Of a stretch of 64,000 bases of DNA, positions 18,116 through 27,260 are shown piece after piece (position 1 is the stretch's first letter; the number at the start of each line of letters is the position of its first letter). The notes below the pieces were generated by a model, which saw only the letters and a program-made list of their open reading frames with translations, made no database searches and was not told the DNA's origin. A program made the position numbers and the translations under genes. The DNA is from Melioribacteraceae bacterium (lineage in GTDB: Bacteria > Bacteroidota > Ignavibacteria > Ignavibacteriales > Melioribacteraceae): assembly GCA_035362835.1 (NCBI GenBank), contig DAOSDY010000005.1:42420-106419 (forward strand), in the 5' to 3' direction.

Positions 18116-19066
18116 TTATTTAGACCTGTTTACTGGGTAAACAAATAATTGCCTGAAAAAATAATATCCTTTCAGAATCGTATTCCTGTTAAAAGATACT
18201 GCTCCGACAACTGAAAATATGAAGCCTCTGAGAACCAGTCCTATCCAGTGAAATAAAATTAGAACCATGAAATTAGCGCCGCGAAAGTGTTTCTGATAGA
18301 ACTGAATCTTGCCTGTAGTTTGATTTTTGAATTTGAACCAGAGATCCGAATCGGCCGAAGCTCCGCCGTAATGGATTATGGAAGTGGAGGGATTAAAAAA
18401 TACTCTGCCGCCCGAGTCTTTAAAACGTTTGCAGAGGTCTGTTTCTTCAGAATAGAAAAAGAATCTTTCGTCAAATCCTTTCATCTCCATAATTTTTGCG
18501 GAGGGACAGAACATGAAAGCCCCGCGTATAACATCCACTTCGACTGGTTCTTCAAAAGTTACCCGGTTCTGCCAGTACTTATCGAATAACTTTTTCCCGG
18601 CAAATAACTTATAGAGGAAGAGGTTCTCAGTTATCGTATTCCACAATCCGGGAAATTCAACAACGCTTTCCTGTTTCGAGAGATCTGAATTCAGCAATTG
18701 AATCCCCGTAAATACCGGTACGGTTTTCGATTCGGCAAAATCATAAACTGTCTTAATAGAATCCTCTCTAAAAACCGTATCGTTATTCAAGAACAGAATA
18801 TACTTCCCTTTAACGAACGGCAACGCAACATTATTGGCTGCGGCGAAACCGATATTAGATTCATTTTTAATAAGCCGGACTCCGGAATATTTTGCGGTAA
18901 GCTTCTCGATATTTCCGGAAGTTGAATTGTTATCAACTACGAATATTTCATTCACAGTTCCTTTACAGAAATTGAATAACGATCCGAGACACTTATCTAG
19001 AAGATCGAAGGCGTTGTAATTTACAATAATAATTGATACATCTATCTGTGAAGGTACCGGCTCCAT
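18116..19066 (-). CDS. GT2 glycosyltransferase, rhamnosyltransferase-like
   Basis: A 316-residue GT2 with VSIIIVNYNAFDLLDKCL, FVVDNNSTSG, the donor-binding LFLNNDTVF, and the acceptor-side block MKGFDERFFFYSEETDLCKRF characteristic of WbbL-like rhamnosyltransferases. One hydrophobic stretch near the C-terminus (about 265-290) may anchor it to the membrane. The ATG at 19066 is preceded by CAGGGAAAA, a good ribosome site, so the 25-base overlap with the upstream flippase gene is probably real. Donor sugar is a guess from family resemblance; dTDP-rhamnose genes are incomplete in this window. Confidence 0.87.
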   Translation of the reverse strand: MEPVPSQIDVSIIIVNYNAFDLLDKCLGSLFNFCKGTVNEIFVVDNNSTSGNIEKLTAKYSGVRLIKNESNIGFAAANNVALPFVKGKYILFLNNDTVFREDSIKTVYDFAESKTVPVFTGIQLLNSDLSKQESVVEFPGLWNTITENLFLYKLFAGKKLFDKYWQNRVTFEEPVEVDVIRGAFMFCPSAKIMEMKGFDERFFFYSEETDLCKRFKDSGGRVFFNPSTSIIHYGGASADSDLWFKFKNQTTGKIQFYQKHFRGANFMVLILFHWIGLVLRGFIFSVVGAVSFNRNTILKGYYFFRQLFVYPVNRSK

Positions 19067-20451
19067 TTTTCCCTGTTGATTAACTTAAAGATGAGATTCC
19101 ATTCCTCATTTTCAAAGTAGCCGAATATTTTAAGAGAGAAAAGAATCGATGTTAATGAAAGTATAAGATAGACCAGAAGCGGGAGAAATGAGAAGAGAAA
19201 TATCAGCAGAGCAACTGCTGTGGCCCAAATAATAAAACGGAGGTTTATAAATGATAGACTGAATTTATTTCTGTTCAATGCCCAGAAGAGAAAAGCGAAT
19301 CCTGTAAATCCGGCAATCACTTTCGAGAATCCTACTCCCGCGTAGGAAAATTCCGGGATAAGCAGAACATTCAAAATTGTATTTGATGAAACCAGAAGAA
19401 ACGAATAAAGTAGGTTTATTAACTGCCTTCCGTGTGCTGTAAGAAGATCGAGCGTAAAATAGTTGAAGAACATAAAAACGAGTGACCAGAAAATCATTGC
19501 GGCTGGAAGTCCGGCAGCCCGGAATTTTGCACCGAAGAGAATTGTTATTATCGATTCCGACCTGAAAGAAAAAACCAGAGCAAGTGCAAATGAAACCAGG
19601 AAGAGTACTTTGTAAACCAGCGAGTTTATCGAATCGGTTTTTAACCTGTCTGTAATATTCTTAACCAGGAACGGGAAAACCGTTGTAACCACTACATTCG
19701 GAATAATATTAAGAGGCATTGTAAGCCTTGTAGCAACCGAATAAATACCTGCGGAATACTCGTCCTTGTAAAAAGTTAACAAGACAACATCGAACTGCTG
19801 ATATACAATAGCGAGCAGAACGAATCCTGCCAGCGGAGCCGATTCCTTAAGAAGCCAGGCAGCTTTATAAAAAATGATCTTCGGCTTAAAATTGAATTTT
19901 TTCTCGAGATAGATGAATTGAAGGACAAATCCGGGCAGTGTTGAAAAAACATATGCCAGAACAAAGTAATAGATCCCCCCATTCACTAAGGGCATAATCG
20001 CAACAAGTATAAGGAAGAGAAGGCTGTCGAGTATAGTTAGTGTCATCGGGTAGTGCATCTTTAGATGAACCTTGAACGGTGTTGAAAGAAGCTCCCGGAA
20101 ATTTGCCATCCTTGTAGAAAAGATTATGCTTACAAATAAAATATTCGAGAGTATGAATTCCTCGGTTGTAAAATCGATCAGATAGATTACCAGATCGAAG
20201 ACTGCCAGCACAGCTATGAAAAGAACCAGCCGAATCGAGATTGCGCTGTTAAGAAAGTTGTCGTCACCAGATTCTTTTGAGGATTCACGGAAGACGATTG
20301 GACCGAGACCGAAATCGATCACCTTCGATAGAATTCCAACAATTGCAACGAGGTAGCCGAATTTGCCGAAATCGTGAACCGATAAAAATCTTGCAGCCAG
20401 GACAAATGCCGCAAAATTAAGGGCAAGCGATAAACCCTGTCCGACCGACAA
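19042..20451 (-). CDS. Polysaccharide flippase (oligosaccharide translocase)
   Basis: About 469 residues with roughly 12-14 membrane helices, matching the MOP-superfamily flippases. The FLSVHDFGKFGYLVAIVG motif after helix 1 and the QQFDVVLLTFYKDEYSAGIYSVATRL loop in the middle are typical of Wzx. The start is uncertain. The TTG at 20451 has no ribosome site and would cut into the first helix. Ten further codons upstream (to 20481) read as a natural N-terminus (KITKNIFSLSVGQG) and are preceded by GAAGG at six bases, but the codon there is ATC. No ATG or GTG exists before the in-frame stop. It heads a minus-strand run divergent from the cytidylyltransferase gene. Confidence 0.85.
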   Translation of the reverse strand: MSVGQGLSLALNFAAFVLAARFLSVHDFGKFGYLVAIVGILSKVIDFGLGPIVFRESSKESGDDNFLNSAISIRLVLFIAVLAVFDLVIYLIDFTTEEFILSNILFVSIIFSTRMANFRELLSTPFKVHLKMHYPMTLTILDSLLFLILVAIMPLVNGGIYYFVLAYVFSTLPGFVLQFIYLEKKFNFKPKIIFYKAAWLLKESAPLAGFVLLAIVYQQFDVVLLTFYKDEYSAGIYSVATRLTMPLNIIPNVVVTTVFPFLVKNITDRLKTDSINSLVYKVLFLVSFALALVFSFRSESIITILFGAKFRAAGLPAAMIFWSLVFMFFNYFTLDLLTAHGRQLINLLYSFLLVSSNTILNVLLIPEFSYAGVGFSKVIAGFTGFAFLFWALNRNKFSLSFINLRFIIWATAVALLIFLFSFLPLLVYLILSLTSILFSLKIFGYFENEEWNLIFKLINREKWSRYLHR

Positions 20452-20604
20452 TGAAAAAATATTTTTAGTGATCTTCTGGATAGAATGCCTTCAATTAATA
20501 AATTAATTATAGCCGGGCGCCGGTCATAAAAATACCTACATTATCTTTAAATGCCGATGCAAAATATTAAATTATCACGAACTTTATAATCAATTATATA
20601 TTAA

Positions 20605-20635
20605 TTGGTTATTCCTGACATGGAAGTTATATTTG
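20605..20635 (+). promoter_or_regulatory. Possible promoter for the rfbF cassette
   Basis: In the 180-base divergent gap, TTGG (20605-20608) and TATATTTG (20628-20635) are 19 bases apart. The second element fits the TAnnTTTG -7 box described for Bacteroidetes promoters. An alternative sigma-70-like reading is CTGACA at 20615-20620 with a weak CTAATA 17 bases later. Both point toward the gene starting at 20675. Whether this organism uses the Bacteroidetes type is not known, so confidence is low. Confidence 0.3.
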
Positions 20636-20674
20636 GCCTAATAAAATTATGATTAACAGCAGGTGATTACAAAT

Positions 20675-21460
20675 ATGATTAATAAGGATATACCGGTTTT
20701 CATTCTTTGCGGCGGACTCGGTACCCGGTTAAAGGAAGAAACCGAATTCAGACCCAAACCGATGGTTCCCGTTGGGGATAAACCAATTCTCTGGCATATA
20801 ATGAATTCATACAGCAAATTCGGATTCAAGAAATTCATTCTCTGTCTCGGTTTCAAATCGGAAATTATTAAGTCCTATTTTTTGAATTATTCATCTCTCA
20901 ACAGCGATTTTACCGTAAATCTTCAGAACAATGAAATTACGGTTCATTCAGTCGGTCACAATTTGAACTGGGAGGTTACACTTGCCTATACCGGTGAATT
21001 GAACATGACGGGAAGCAGAATAGCGATAGCTGCGGAAAAGTACTTAGGACCTTCTGAAGACTTTGCCGTTACATACGGTGACGGATTAACAAATGCCAAC
21101 CTTAAAGAGGAATTTGAATTCCACAAACAACACGGTAAGATTGGGACCATATTAGGCACAAACCCGCCATCGAGATTCGGATCAATCAAACTGAATGGAG
21201 AAATTGTTGAGGAATTCAGCGAGAAACCTGAATTCGAGGATGAATGGATTAACGGCGGCTATTTTTTCTTCAAGCGGGAATTTTTATCCTACTTATCCAA
21301 AGATGAAAAGTGCATTCTGGAACGTCAGCCTTTAGTTAAGCTTGCATCGGACAGGCAGCTGCAGATGTTCCGGCATAAAGGATTCTGGGCATGTATGGAT
21401 ACTCAAAGAGACAGAGAATATTTAAATCAATTATGGAATAGCGGCAACGTTCCGTGGTAA
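20675..21460 (+). CDS. rfbF: Glucose-1-phosphate cytidylyltransferase
   Basis: A 261-residue nucleotidyltransferase making CDP-glucose from CTP and glucose-1-phosphate. The signature is FILCGGLGTRLKEETEFRPKPM at the N-terminus; the EET within it is typical of RfbF. It is followed by LGFKSEIIKSYF, VTYGDGLTNANL (metal-binding Asp), GSIKLNG, and the C-terminal GFWACMDTQRDREYLNQLW. I place the start at the ATG at 20675, because AGGTGA lies eight bases upstream of it. A GTG at 20663 overlaps that ribosome site and would add only four residues. It opens a four-gene plus-strand cassette of sugar-nucleotide enzymes set against the minus-strand glycan genes. Confidence 0.93.
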   Translation: MINKDIPVFILCGGLGTRLKEETEFRPKPMVPVGDKPILWHIMNSYSKFGFKKFILCLGFKSEIIKSYFLNYSSLNSDFTVNLQNNEITVHSVGHNLNWEVTLAYTGELNMTGSRIAIAAEKYLGPSEDFAVTYGDGLTNANLKEEFEFHKQHGKIGTILGTNPPSRFGSIKLNGEIVEEFSEKPEFEDEWINGGYFFFKREFLSYLSKDEKCILERQPLVKLASDRQLQMFRHKGFWACMDTQRDREYLNQLWNSGNVPW

Positions 21461-21486
21461 ACTAACAAGCAAACTGGAATTAATGA

Positions 21487-22488
21487 ATGAGAGTATTACT
21501 AACCGGCCACAAAGGATATATCGGCGCACATCTGTTAGAAATATTAAAAGAGGAAGGCCATTCGGTAACCGGCGTGGATCTGAATTTATTTCCCGAAGCC
21601 GAATGGGAGAATACAGTAAAGCCTGACAGAGAATTACTGAAAGATTTCCGGAATCTCCAACCGAATGAAATTGAAAATCACGATTGTGTAATGCACCTTG
21701 CGGCAATATCGAACGATCCGATGGGCGACCTGGTAGAACAACTTACTTACAATATAAACCTGCATGGATCTGTCAATCTGGCAAGAAAAGCAAAAGAAGC
21801 CGGGATTCCTAGATTTCTTTTTTCCGGAAGCTGTTCCGTATACGGTAAAGGTGTTAACCTGGACCTTGATGAAAACTCCACATTAAATCCGGTATCTGCA
21901 TACGCGGTTTCAAAAGTAAAATCGGAAGTAGAAATAGGAAAACTTGCCGATCAGAATTTTTCTCCGGTCTTCCTGCGAAATTCAACCGCTTACGGATTCT
22001 CTCCCGTCTTACGAATTGATCTGGTAGTAAACAACCTTCTGGCATGCGCAATTTCAAGAAATGAAATCCGGATAATGAGTGACGGAACTCCATGGCGCCC
22101 GTTGATTCATGCCCGTGACATCGCAAGAGCATTCATTGCTTTTGCAAATGCTCCCGCACAGGAAATTCATAATAAGGCAATTAATATAGGTGCCAATCAT
22201 GAAAACTATCAGGTGAAGGACGTTGCAGAAAACGTCGGTAAACTTATACCATCTGCAAAAATCGTCTTTACCGGAGAAGTCGGCGAGGATCCTAGAAATT
22301 ACAGAGTAAATTTTGACTTGTTGAATAAAGTCCTGCCCGGTTTTAAACTTGAATACAATCTGGAAAAAGGGATGGAGGAATTATATTCTAAATATAGAGA
22401 ACACAATTTTAATCTAAGCGATTTTGAAGGTGACCGTTTTGTTAGATTAAGAACACTAAAAAAGAAATTAGGGCAATTCGGAGAATAG
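21487..22488 (+). CDS. NAD-dependent sugar-nucleotide epimerase/dehydratase
   Basis: A 333-residue extended SDR. The N-terminal TGHKGYIGAHLLEIL gives the GxxGxxG cofactor site; MHLAAISNDP is the usual beta-4 block; SGSCSVYG carries the catalytic Ser; AYAVSK carries Tyr and Lys of YxxxK; RNSTAYGFSP and PWRPLIHARDIARAF are substrate-side motifs of the epimerase family. It is probably an epimerase or dehydratase acting on a CDP- or other NDP-hexose made by the gene 26 bases upstream. It lacks the clear features of CDP-glucose 4,6-dehydratase (RfbG), so its exact reaction is unassigned. Confidence 0.82.
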   Translation: MRVLLTGHKGYIGAHLLEILKEEGHSVTGVDLNLFPEAEWENTVKPDRELLKDFRNLQPNEIENHDCVMHLAAISNDPMGDLVEQLTYNINLHGSVNLARKAKEAGIPRFLFSGSCSVYGKGVNLDLDENSTLNPVSAYAVSKVKSEVEIGKLADQNFSPVFLRNSTAYGFSPVLRIDLVVNNLLACAISRNEIRIMSDGTPWRPLIHARDIARAFIAFANAPAQEIHNKAINIGANHENYQVKDVAENVGKLIPSAKIVFTGEVGEDPRNYRVNFDLLNKVLPGFKLEYNLEKGMEELYSKYREHNFNLSDFEGDRFVRLRTLKKKLGQFGE

Positions 22489-22493
22489 CAGAG

Positions 22494-23039
22494 ATGAAAT
22501 TTATTCCTACACCATTAATCGGCGCATATGTAATTGAGTTGGAAAAGCGCGGGGACGACCGGGGATTTTTTGCACGCGCATTCTGTGTTAAAGAATTTGA
22601 ATCGAATGGGCTTAACAGGAATATTGTGCAGATTAACAATTCTTTGAGTAAGGACACCGGTACGCTGAGGGGAATGCATTATCAACTGGCTCCTAAGTCC
22701 GAAGATAAAATAGTGCGGTGTATAAGTGGCCGGTTATATGATGTAATTATTGATCTTCGCCCGGAATCCAAAACATTTAAAAACTGGTTTGGTGTAGAGC
22801 TTAGTGCTGAAAACAGATTATCGCTGTATGTACCGAAAGGATTCGCGCACGGATTTATAACTCTTGAGGAGAACACAGAAGCATTTTATCTGGTCACCGA
22901 ATTTTATTCGCCCGAGCATGAGAGAGGCATCCGTTATAATGATCCGGAGTTTAACATAAAATGGCCGATAGAGCCGAAGATAATTTCGGATAAAGATTTG
23001 AATCACCCAGATTTCAACCAATCATATCATTTAAAGTAA
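22494..23039 (+). CDS. rfbC: dTDP-4-dehydrorhamnose 3,5-epimerase-like protein
   Basis: A 181-residue cupin-fold sugar epimerase. The RmlC hallmarks are present: DDRGFFAR near residue 20, NNSLSKDTGTLRGMHYQ with the catalytic His of RGxHxQ, VIDLRPESKTFKNW, and PKGFAHGFITLEE with the second conserved His. Family members invert C3 and/or C5 of 4-keto-6-deoxy sugars bound to a nucleotide. Because it is five bases from the previous gene in a cassette headed by a CTP-using enzyme, it may act on a CDP-linked 4-keto sugar instead of dTDP-4-keto-rhamnose. RfbA and RfbD are not in the window. Confidence 0.88.
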   Translation: MKFIPTPLIGAYVIELEKRGDDRGFFARAFCVKEFESNGLNRNIVQINNSLSKDTGTLRGMHYQLAPKSEDKIVRCISGRLYDVIIDLRPESKTFKNWFGVELSAENRLSLYVPKGFAHGFITLEENTEAFYLVTEFYSPEHERGIRYNDPEFNIKWPIEPKIISDKDLNHPDFNQSYHLK

Positions 23040-23042
23040 ACG

Positions 23043-23984
23043 ATGAAAATTCTATTAACCGGTATAAGCTCATTTACAGGTTTCTGGTTTGCTGAGGAAT
23101 TATCCAATAAAGGTCATGAAGTAATTGCAACACTCACAAAAAATTCTCCCGATGAATATGAAGGAATACGAAAGGAACGGATCTCGTTAATTCTGGATAA
23201 AGTAACCCCCGTTTTCGGTTCCAGATTCGGTGATGCGGTATTTAATGAAATTATTGAATCTGGTATTGATGTCTTATGCCACCACGGCTCTGAAGTGACA
23301 GATTACAAAAGCATTAAGTTCGATATCGCCAATGCGGTTAAACAGAATACGAATAATATTATTGGCGTTATTGAACATCTAAAAAAGAATAATTGCAGCT
23401 CGATTGTTTATACAGGCAGCGTATTTGAACCGAACGAAGGATCCGGGACAAAACCTCTTGACGCTTTCTCCCCTTACGGTTTATCAAAAAGTCTAACCTA
23501 CGAAATCCTTCGTTATTACTGCTCAACATTCGAAATAAAACTCGGCAAATTTGTTATTCCGAATCCATTCGGTCCTTTCGAAGAGGCACGGTTTACGAAT
23601 TATTTAATTCAGAACTGGTTTAACGGAAAAACTCCTGAAGTAAAAACACCCGATTATATACGCGATAATATTCATGCAGACCTGCTTGCAAAAGCATATG
23701 AATCATTTGTTCAAAAAGTGTTTAACGGGAATAATCCGGAAAGTAAAACTAATCCGGGTTTATATGCCGAATCACAGGGGGCATTTACAGGGCGTGTAGC
23801 TCATGAAATGGAAACGCGATTAAATATTAAATGCGATTTCAAATTATTAAAACAGACTGATTTCAGCGAACCGTTAGAGAGAATTAATACAGATAGAATT
23901 AGGGATGTTTTTAATTGGAACGAGTCTGCAGCGTGGGACCGATTAGCAGATTATTATTCAACAAAATACATTAACAGAGTTTGA
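23043..23984 (+). CDS. NAD(P)-dependent epimerase/reductase of the extended SDR family
   Basis: A 313-residue SDR with TGISSFTGFWFAEEL at the N-terminus (glycine-rich cofactor site), VYTGSVFEPNEG with the catalytic Ser/Thr, SPYGLSK carrying Tyr and Lys, and IPNPFGPFEEARF plus YIRDNIHADLLAKAY as substrate-side motifs. It closes the four-gene CDP-sugar cassette, starting three bases after rfbC, and converges on the next minus-strand gene with only ten bases between them. It probably reduces or epimerises the 4-keto product of the cassette, but the exact sugar is unknown. Confidence 0.8.
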   Translation: MKILLTGISSFTGFWFAEELSNKGHEVIATLTKNSPDEYEGIRKERISLILDKVTPVFGSRFGDAVFNEIIESGIDVLCHHGSEVTDYKSIKFDIANAVKQNTNNIIGVIEHLKKNNCSSIVYTGSVFEPNEGSGTKPLDAFSPYGLSKSLTYEILRYYCSTFEIKLGKFVIPNPFGPFEEARFTNYLIQNWFNGKTPEVKTPDYIRDNIHADLLAKAYESFVQKVFNGNNPESKTNPGLYAESQGAFTGRVAHEMETRLNIKCDFKLLKQTDFSEPLERINTDRIRDVFNWNESAAWDRLADYYSTKYINRV

Positions 23985-23994
23985 AACTGCTTTT

Positions 23995-24996
23995 CTACTT
24001 CTCTTCATCCGTTACGTAATTGGAATAATTGTTCTTAAAGTACTCGTAAGTAAGTTGTATTCCTTCGTGAATAGAATACTTCGGATGCCATGAAGTAATT
24101 TTGTGCAATTTTGAGATATCAACAGAAACATCGCCGGTCTCAATCTTCTCGTAATTATCGGGCCACGGAATGAATTCCATTCTACCCTTTTTAACACATG
24201 AGATAACACTGCTCACCATATCACAGAATCTAGTTGAATTTCCCGAACCGATATTTAGGATTTCTCCAATAGCCTCATTGCTTGAAGATGCCAGGACTAT
24301 TGCATCAATAATATCATCGATATAGATATAGTCTCTCAGCTGTTTGCCGTCGCCGTAAATTTTAATTGTCTTATCCTCCATCGCCTGTCTTATAAACCAG
24401 CCGACGAGAGAATATTTATTATGTTTAATCTGCTGCCTTGGTCCGAACGGATTCGTAATTCTGAAAATAGTACAAGGGATTCCAAAGTCCTTGTAGTACA
24501 TCAATAAATATTTTTCGGAAGTCAGCTTATGGATTCCGTAAAGACTGAGGGGATTGGTCTCGCTCTGTTCGGTGATAGGCGAATGTTCGGCTTTGCCATA
24601 GACCATTCGCGAACTTGAAAAAATAATACGGATGGCCGGATTGAACTTACGGCAGATTTCTAAAATATTTAGTGTGGATTTTGAGTTAACATCGAGATCT
24701 TCAAACGGAATACTGAGACTATCGATATAACTTACCTGCGCGGCCAGGTGAAAGAGATAATCTGATTTTTCAATAATAGGTTTAATAAGTTCCGAATCCC
24801 TCACATCGCCTATAACTATTTTTACACGGTCTCTTATATTATCCAGGTTATAAAAATTTCCGCCGTATAAAGGATTAAGATTATCGACAATGGTAATATT
24901 GGCTTCGTGCTCTAAAAGTTTGTGAGCAAGATTGCTGCCGATGAAGCCGAGTCCTCCGGTTATAAGAATATTTTTATTTTTGAACAAATTATTCAT
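23995..24996 (-). CDS. NAD-dependent UDP-sugar epimerase/dehydratase
   Basis: A 333-residue extended SDR of the GalE/UDP-glucuronate decarboxylase type. Visible are ILITGGLGFIGSNLAHKLL, GDVRDSELI, FHLAAQVSYIDS, FSSSRMVYG (catalytic Ser), SLYGIHK (Tyr-Lys pair), FRITNPFGPRQQ and the substrate-side LRDYIYIDDIIDAI. Such enzymes act at C4 of UDP-hexoses or decarboxylate UDP-glucuronate. It starts the resumed minus-strand glycan series on the far side of the plus-strand cassette, 29 bases downstream of a GT4 gene. Confidence 0.85.
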   Translation of the reverse strand: MNNLFKNKNILITGGLGFIGSNLAHKLLEHEANITIVDNLNPLYGGNFYNLDNIRDRVKIVIGDVRDSELIKPIIEKSDYLFHLAAQVSYIDSLSIPFEDLDVNSKSTLNILEICRKFNPAIRIIFSSSRMVYGKAEHSPITEQSETNPLSLYGIHKLTSEKYLLMYYKDFGIPCTIFRITNPFGPRQQIKHNKYSLVGWFIRQAMEDKTIKIYGDGKQLRDYIYIDDIIDAIVLASSSNEAIGEILNIGSGNSTRFCDMVSSVISCVKKGRMEFIPWPDNYEKIETGDVSVDISKLHKITSWHPKYSIHEGIQLTYEYFKNNYSNYVTDEEK

Positions 24997-25025
24997 GTAT
25001 TTCCAATTAATCCGGATTGAAGAGA

Positions 25026-26165
25026 TTAAACCTGCGAATTTCCGGTTGTAAAATATACTTCTTTATAATTATTGACCATCTTTGATAAAGAAAAATCTAC
25101 TCGAAGAGAAGCATTATGCTCAACAATCTTTTTCCGTTCATGCCGTATCTTTAATAATTTTTCGAGGTATTCTTCGGTGTTATCGAGTTCAAAAAGCTGA
25201 TTGCTGTCCATACCCACCACATCCGGATTACCTCCCACATTGGAAACCAGAACCGGAGTATTGGAATAGATTGCCTCAATCAGACTTATAGCAACTCCTT
25301 CATATCTCGATGTAAGCGTAAAAAGATCGAACCCGCTTATAAAACGGTGGGAATTTTTAATCTCACCAAGCAGATAAAAATCGTTTTCAATGCCCCGCTC
25401 TTTAATCATCCTCATGTACTCATCATAATCCTGCCCGTCTCCGATAATTATGACCTTTGCATCGGGCATCTTTTCTTTTATTAAATGAAAATTATTTATA
25501 AGGAATTCATAATTTTTTTGATAAGCAAGCCGCCCTGTAGAACCGATTACAAAATTTTTCTCAAGATCAGTCCCGCATTTATCAGAAAGAAATTTCCGGG
25601 CTTCATCGGCATTCAGGAATTCCAGTTCTTCCGGATTCAATCCGTTATAAATGATTCTGGCATTTTTAAACATTCTTTCTCCTGCCAGTTCATCGTAATT
25701 CATCCGGCATTCAAAAATTATCTCGTCAATGGCCTTAAGAAATATTTTAAAATAGAGCTTGGCAAGATATTTAACAATAAAATTAGGATTGAAGTTTTTA
25801 TCGATGAAGGAGAGTCCGTGAAAAGTAAAAACATTTTTAGGTTTATTTTTGAGAAAGAGTGAGGCCGCCGCACCGATTAGAGTATTTGAACTATTCAAGT
25901 GAACAACATCATATTTATTTCTTTTCAACAGACTTCGGAGCTGGAACACAAAATAAAGGGCATTAAAGACACTGAAATTTCTTTTTAATGAGTTCAGATA
26001 ATAATATTTAATGTTGTACTTATCGAGCTCGCGGAACAGGAAATCGCCGTCGCCCGCAACCACTTCCACCTCATCACCGTTATTCCGGAAAGCCCTGGCG
26101 AGGTTAAGAACAAAAACCTGAGCTCCGCCAATATCCGATTTAGTAATTACGTAGAGGATCCTCAT
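25026..26165 (-). CDS. GT4-family glycosyltransferase
   Basis: A 379-residue GT-B enzyme with MRILYVITKSDIGGAQVFVLNLA at the N-terminus, DVVHLNSSNTLIGAAAS, and FTFHGLSFI in the acceptor half. The donor half has IGSTGRLAYQKNYEFLI, VIIGDGQDYDEY, and TLTSRYEGVAISLIEAIYSN, the E-x7-E donor site. It is soluble or peripheral, with no membrane helix. The GGAQ-type start is frequent in mannosyl- and glucosyltransferases of capsule loci. It overlaps the upstream GT4 gene by four bases. Confidence 0.9.
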   Translation of the reverse strand: MRILYVITKSDIGGAQVFVLNLARAFRNNGDEVEVVAGDGDFLFRELDKYNIKYYYLNSLKRNFSVFNALYFVFQLRSLLKRNKYDVVHLNSSNTLIGAAASLFLKNKPKNVFTFHGLSFIDKNFNPNFIVKYLAKLYFKIFLKAIDEIIFECRMNYDELAGERMFKNARIIYNGLNPEELEFLNADEARKFLSDKCGTDLEKNFVIGSTGRLAYQKNYEFLINNFHLIKEKMPDAKVIIIGDGQDYDEYMRMIKERGIENDFYLLGEIKNSHRFISGFDLFTLTSRYEGVAISLIEAIYSNTPVLVSNVGGNPDVVGMDSNQLFELDNTEEYLEKLLKIRHERKKIVEHNASLRVDFSLSKMVNNYKEVYFTTGNSQV

Positions 26166-27244
26166 CGGTTCTTAAGCCTTTTTTCTTCGTAGATGGATTT
26201 GAAGAGTCCGGCCAGTCTGGGCCCCGTTGCCTGAAGAGAGTATTTCTCCTCAACAAGTTTCCGTCCTGCCAAACCCATCTTCTTTCTCAATTCAATATCG
26301 TTTTTTAAAATGGTAAAATACTTTATCCAGTCTTCCGATGTACTGGCAAGGAATCCGTTAACTCCGTGTTGAACAATTTCTACGTTCACACCAACCGGCG
26401 AAGCAATAACCGGTTTAGCGCACGCCATATACTGGATTAACTTAAATCCGCATTTGCCCCGCTCCCACGGACTATCTACCAGCGGCATTATACCTATATC
26501 AAATCCCTGAACATCCTTAACTTCATTTTCGTCTTTCCAGGTCCTTATCTCTACCGGCAAACCGTCCATGGAAAAATCTTTGGAACCGATAACAATCAAT
26601 TCAGATTCATTATCGCTGCAGAAAGTTTTAAGTTCCTCATGGATCGATAACAGGTATTTGGCCGTTGGAGGAGAGCCGAGCCATCCTATTATGAACTTAT
26701 CATTCTTAACTTCCGGGCCGACAAAGAAGCGGTCAAGGCTTACAACAGTCGGAAATATTTCAATCTGCCTGGCAGAATTCAACCTGGCGCGATCTGCAAG
26801 ATATTCATTGCCCGCAACAACAACGCGCGAAAGATTCATTACACTGTCAATCTTTTTTCCTAATAATCTACGGACCAGCGGATTGCTGTGAAGGTCGTAA
26901 CGATGGAAGAAGGCGTCGTCGTAATCAACAACGACCGGGATATTCGATTTGAGCAGCATTTTTTCGAACCATCTTGGAAGCCATGGAAATGCCTCCTGCT
27001 GAAGCCATATAAGATCTATTCCGCTTTTAGACATCAGCAGGGCTATTCTATTAAAATAGTTCTTAATAATTTCTAAATAGGGTACAGGGGCATCCTCAAA
27101 AAGATAGTTAATATATCTGTAACTCAGGAGCGGCTGTTCAATTATTTCCCAGCCTTCTTTTTCGAGATATGGAAAATACTGAAACATCCGGACCATACTG
27201 CTGGATCCGCGCCGGTCGTATCTGGATAGAAGTAAAATTTTCAT
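26162..27244 (-). CDS. GT4-family glycosyltransferase
   Basis: A 360-residue GT-B enzyme beginning MKILLLSRYDRRGSSSMVRMFQY. The second domain has IIGWLGSPPTAKYLLSI, IGIMPLVDSPWERGKCGFKLIQYMACAKPVIASPVG (donor-binding block with the conserved Lys and Glu/Gln positions), and NGFLASTSEDWIKYF. Proteins of this shape act on lipid-linked oligosaccharides in capsule and O-antigen loci. The start overlaps no upstream gene and lies 16 bases from the GT2 gene before it; its end overlaps the next GT4 by four bases. Sugar unknown. Confidence 0.88.
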   Translation of the reverse strand: MKILLLSRYDRRGSSSMVRMFQYFPYLEKEGWEIIEQPLLSYRYINYLFEDAPVPYLEIIKNYFNRIALLMSKSGIDLIWLQQEAFPWLPRWFEKMLLKSNIPVVVDYDDAFFHRYDLHSNPLVRRLLGKKIDSVMNLSRVVVAGNEYLADRARLNSARQIEIFPTVVSLDRFFVGPEVKNDKFIIGWLGSPPTAKYLLSIHEELKTFCSDNESELIVIGSKDFSMDGLPVEIRTWKDENEVKDVQGFDIGIMPLVDSPWERGKCGFKLIQYMACAKPVIASPVGVNVEIVQHGVNGFLASTSEDWIKYFTILKNDIELRKKMGLAGRKLVEEKYSLQATGPRLAGLFKSIYEEKRLKNR

Positions 27245-27260
27245 AGCGAAGCTTTTGTAA

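Noticed and set aside
20663..20674. GTG start of rfbF four codons before the chosen ATG
   Set aside because: The GTG lies within AGGTGA, which is the ribosome site for the ATG at 20675.
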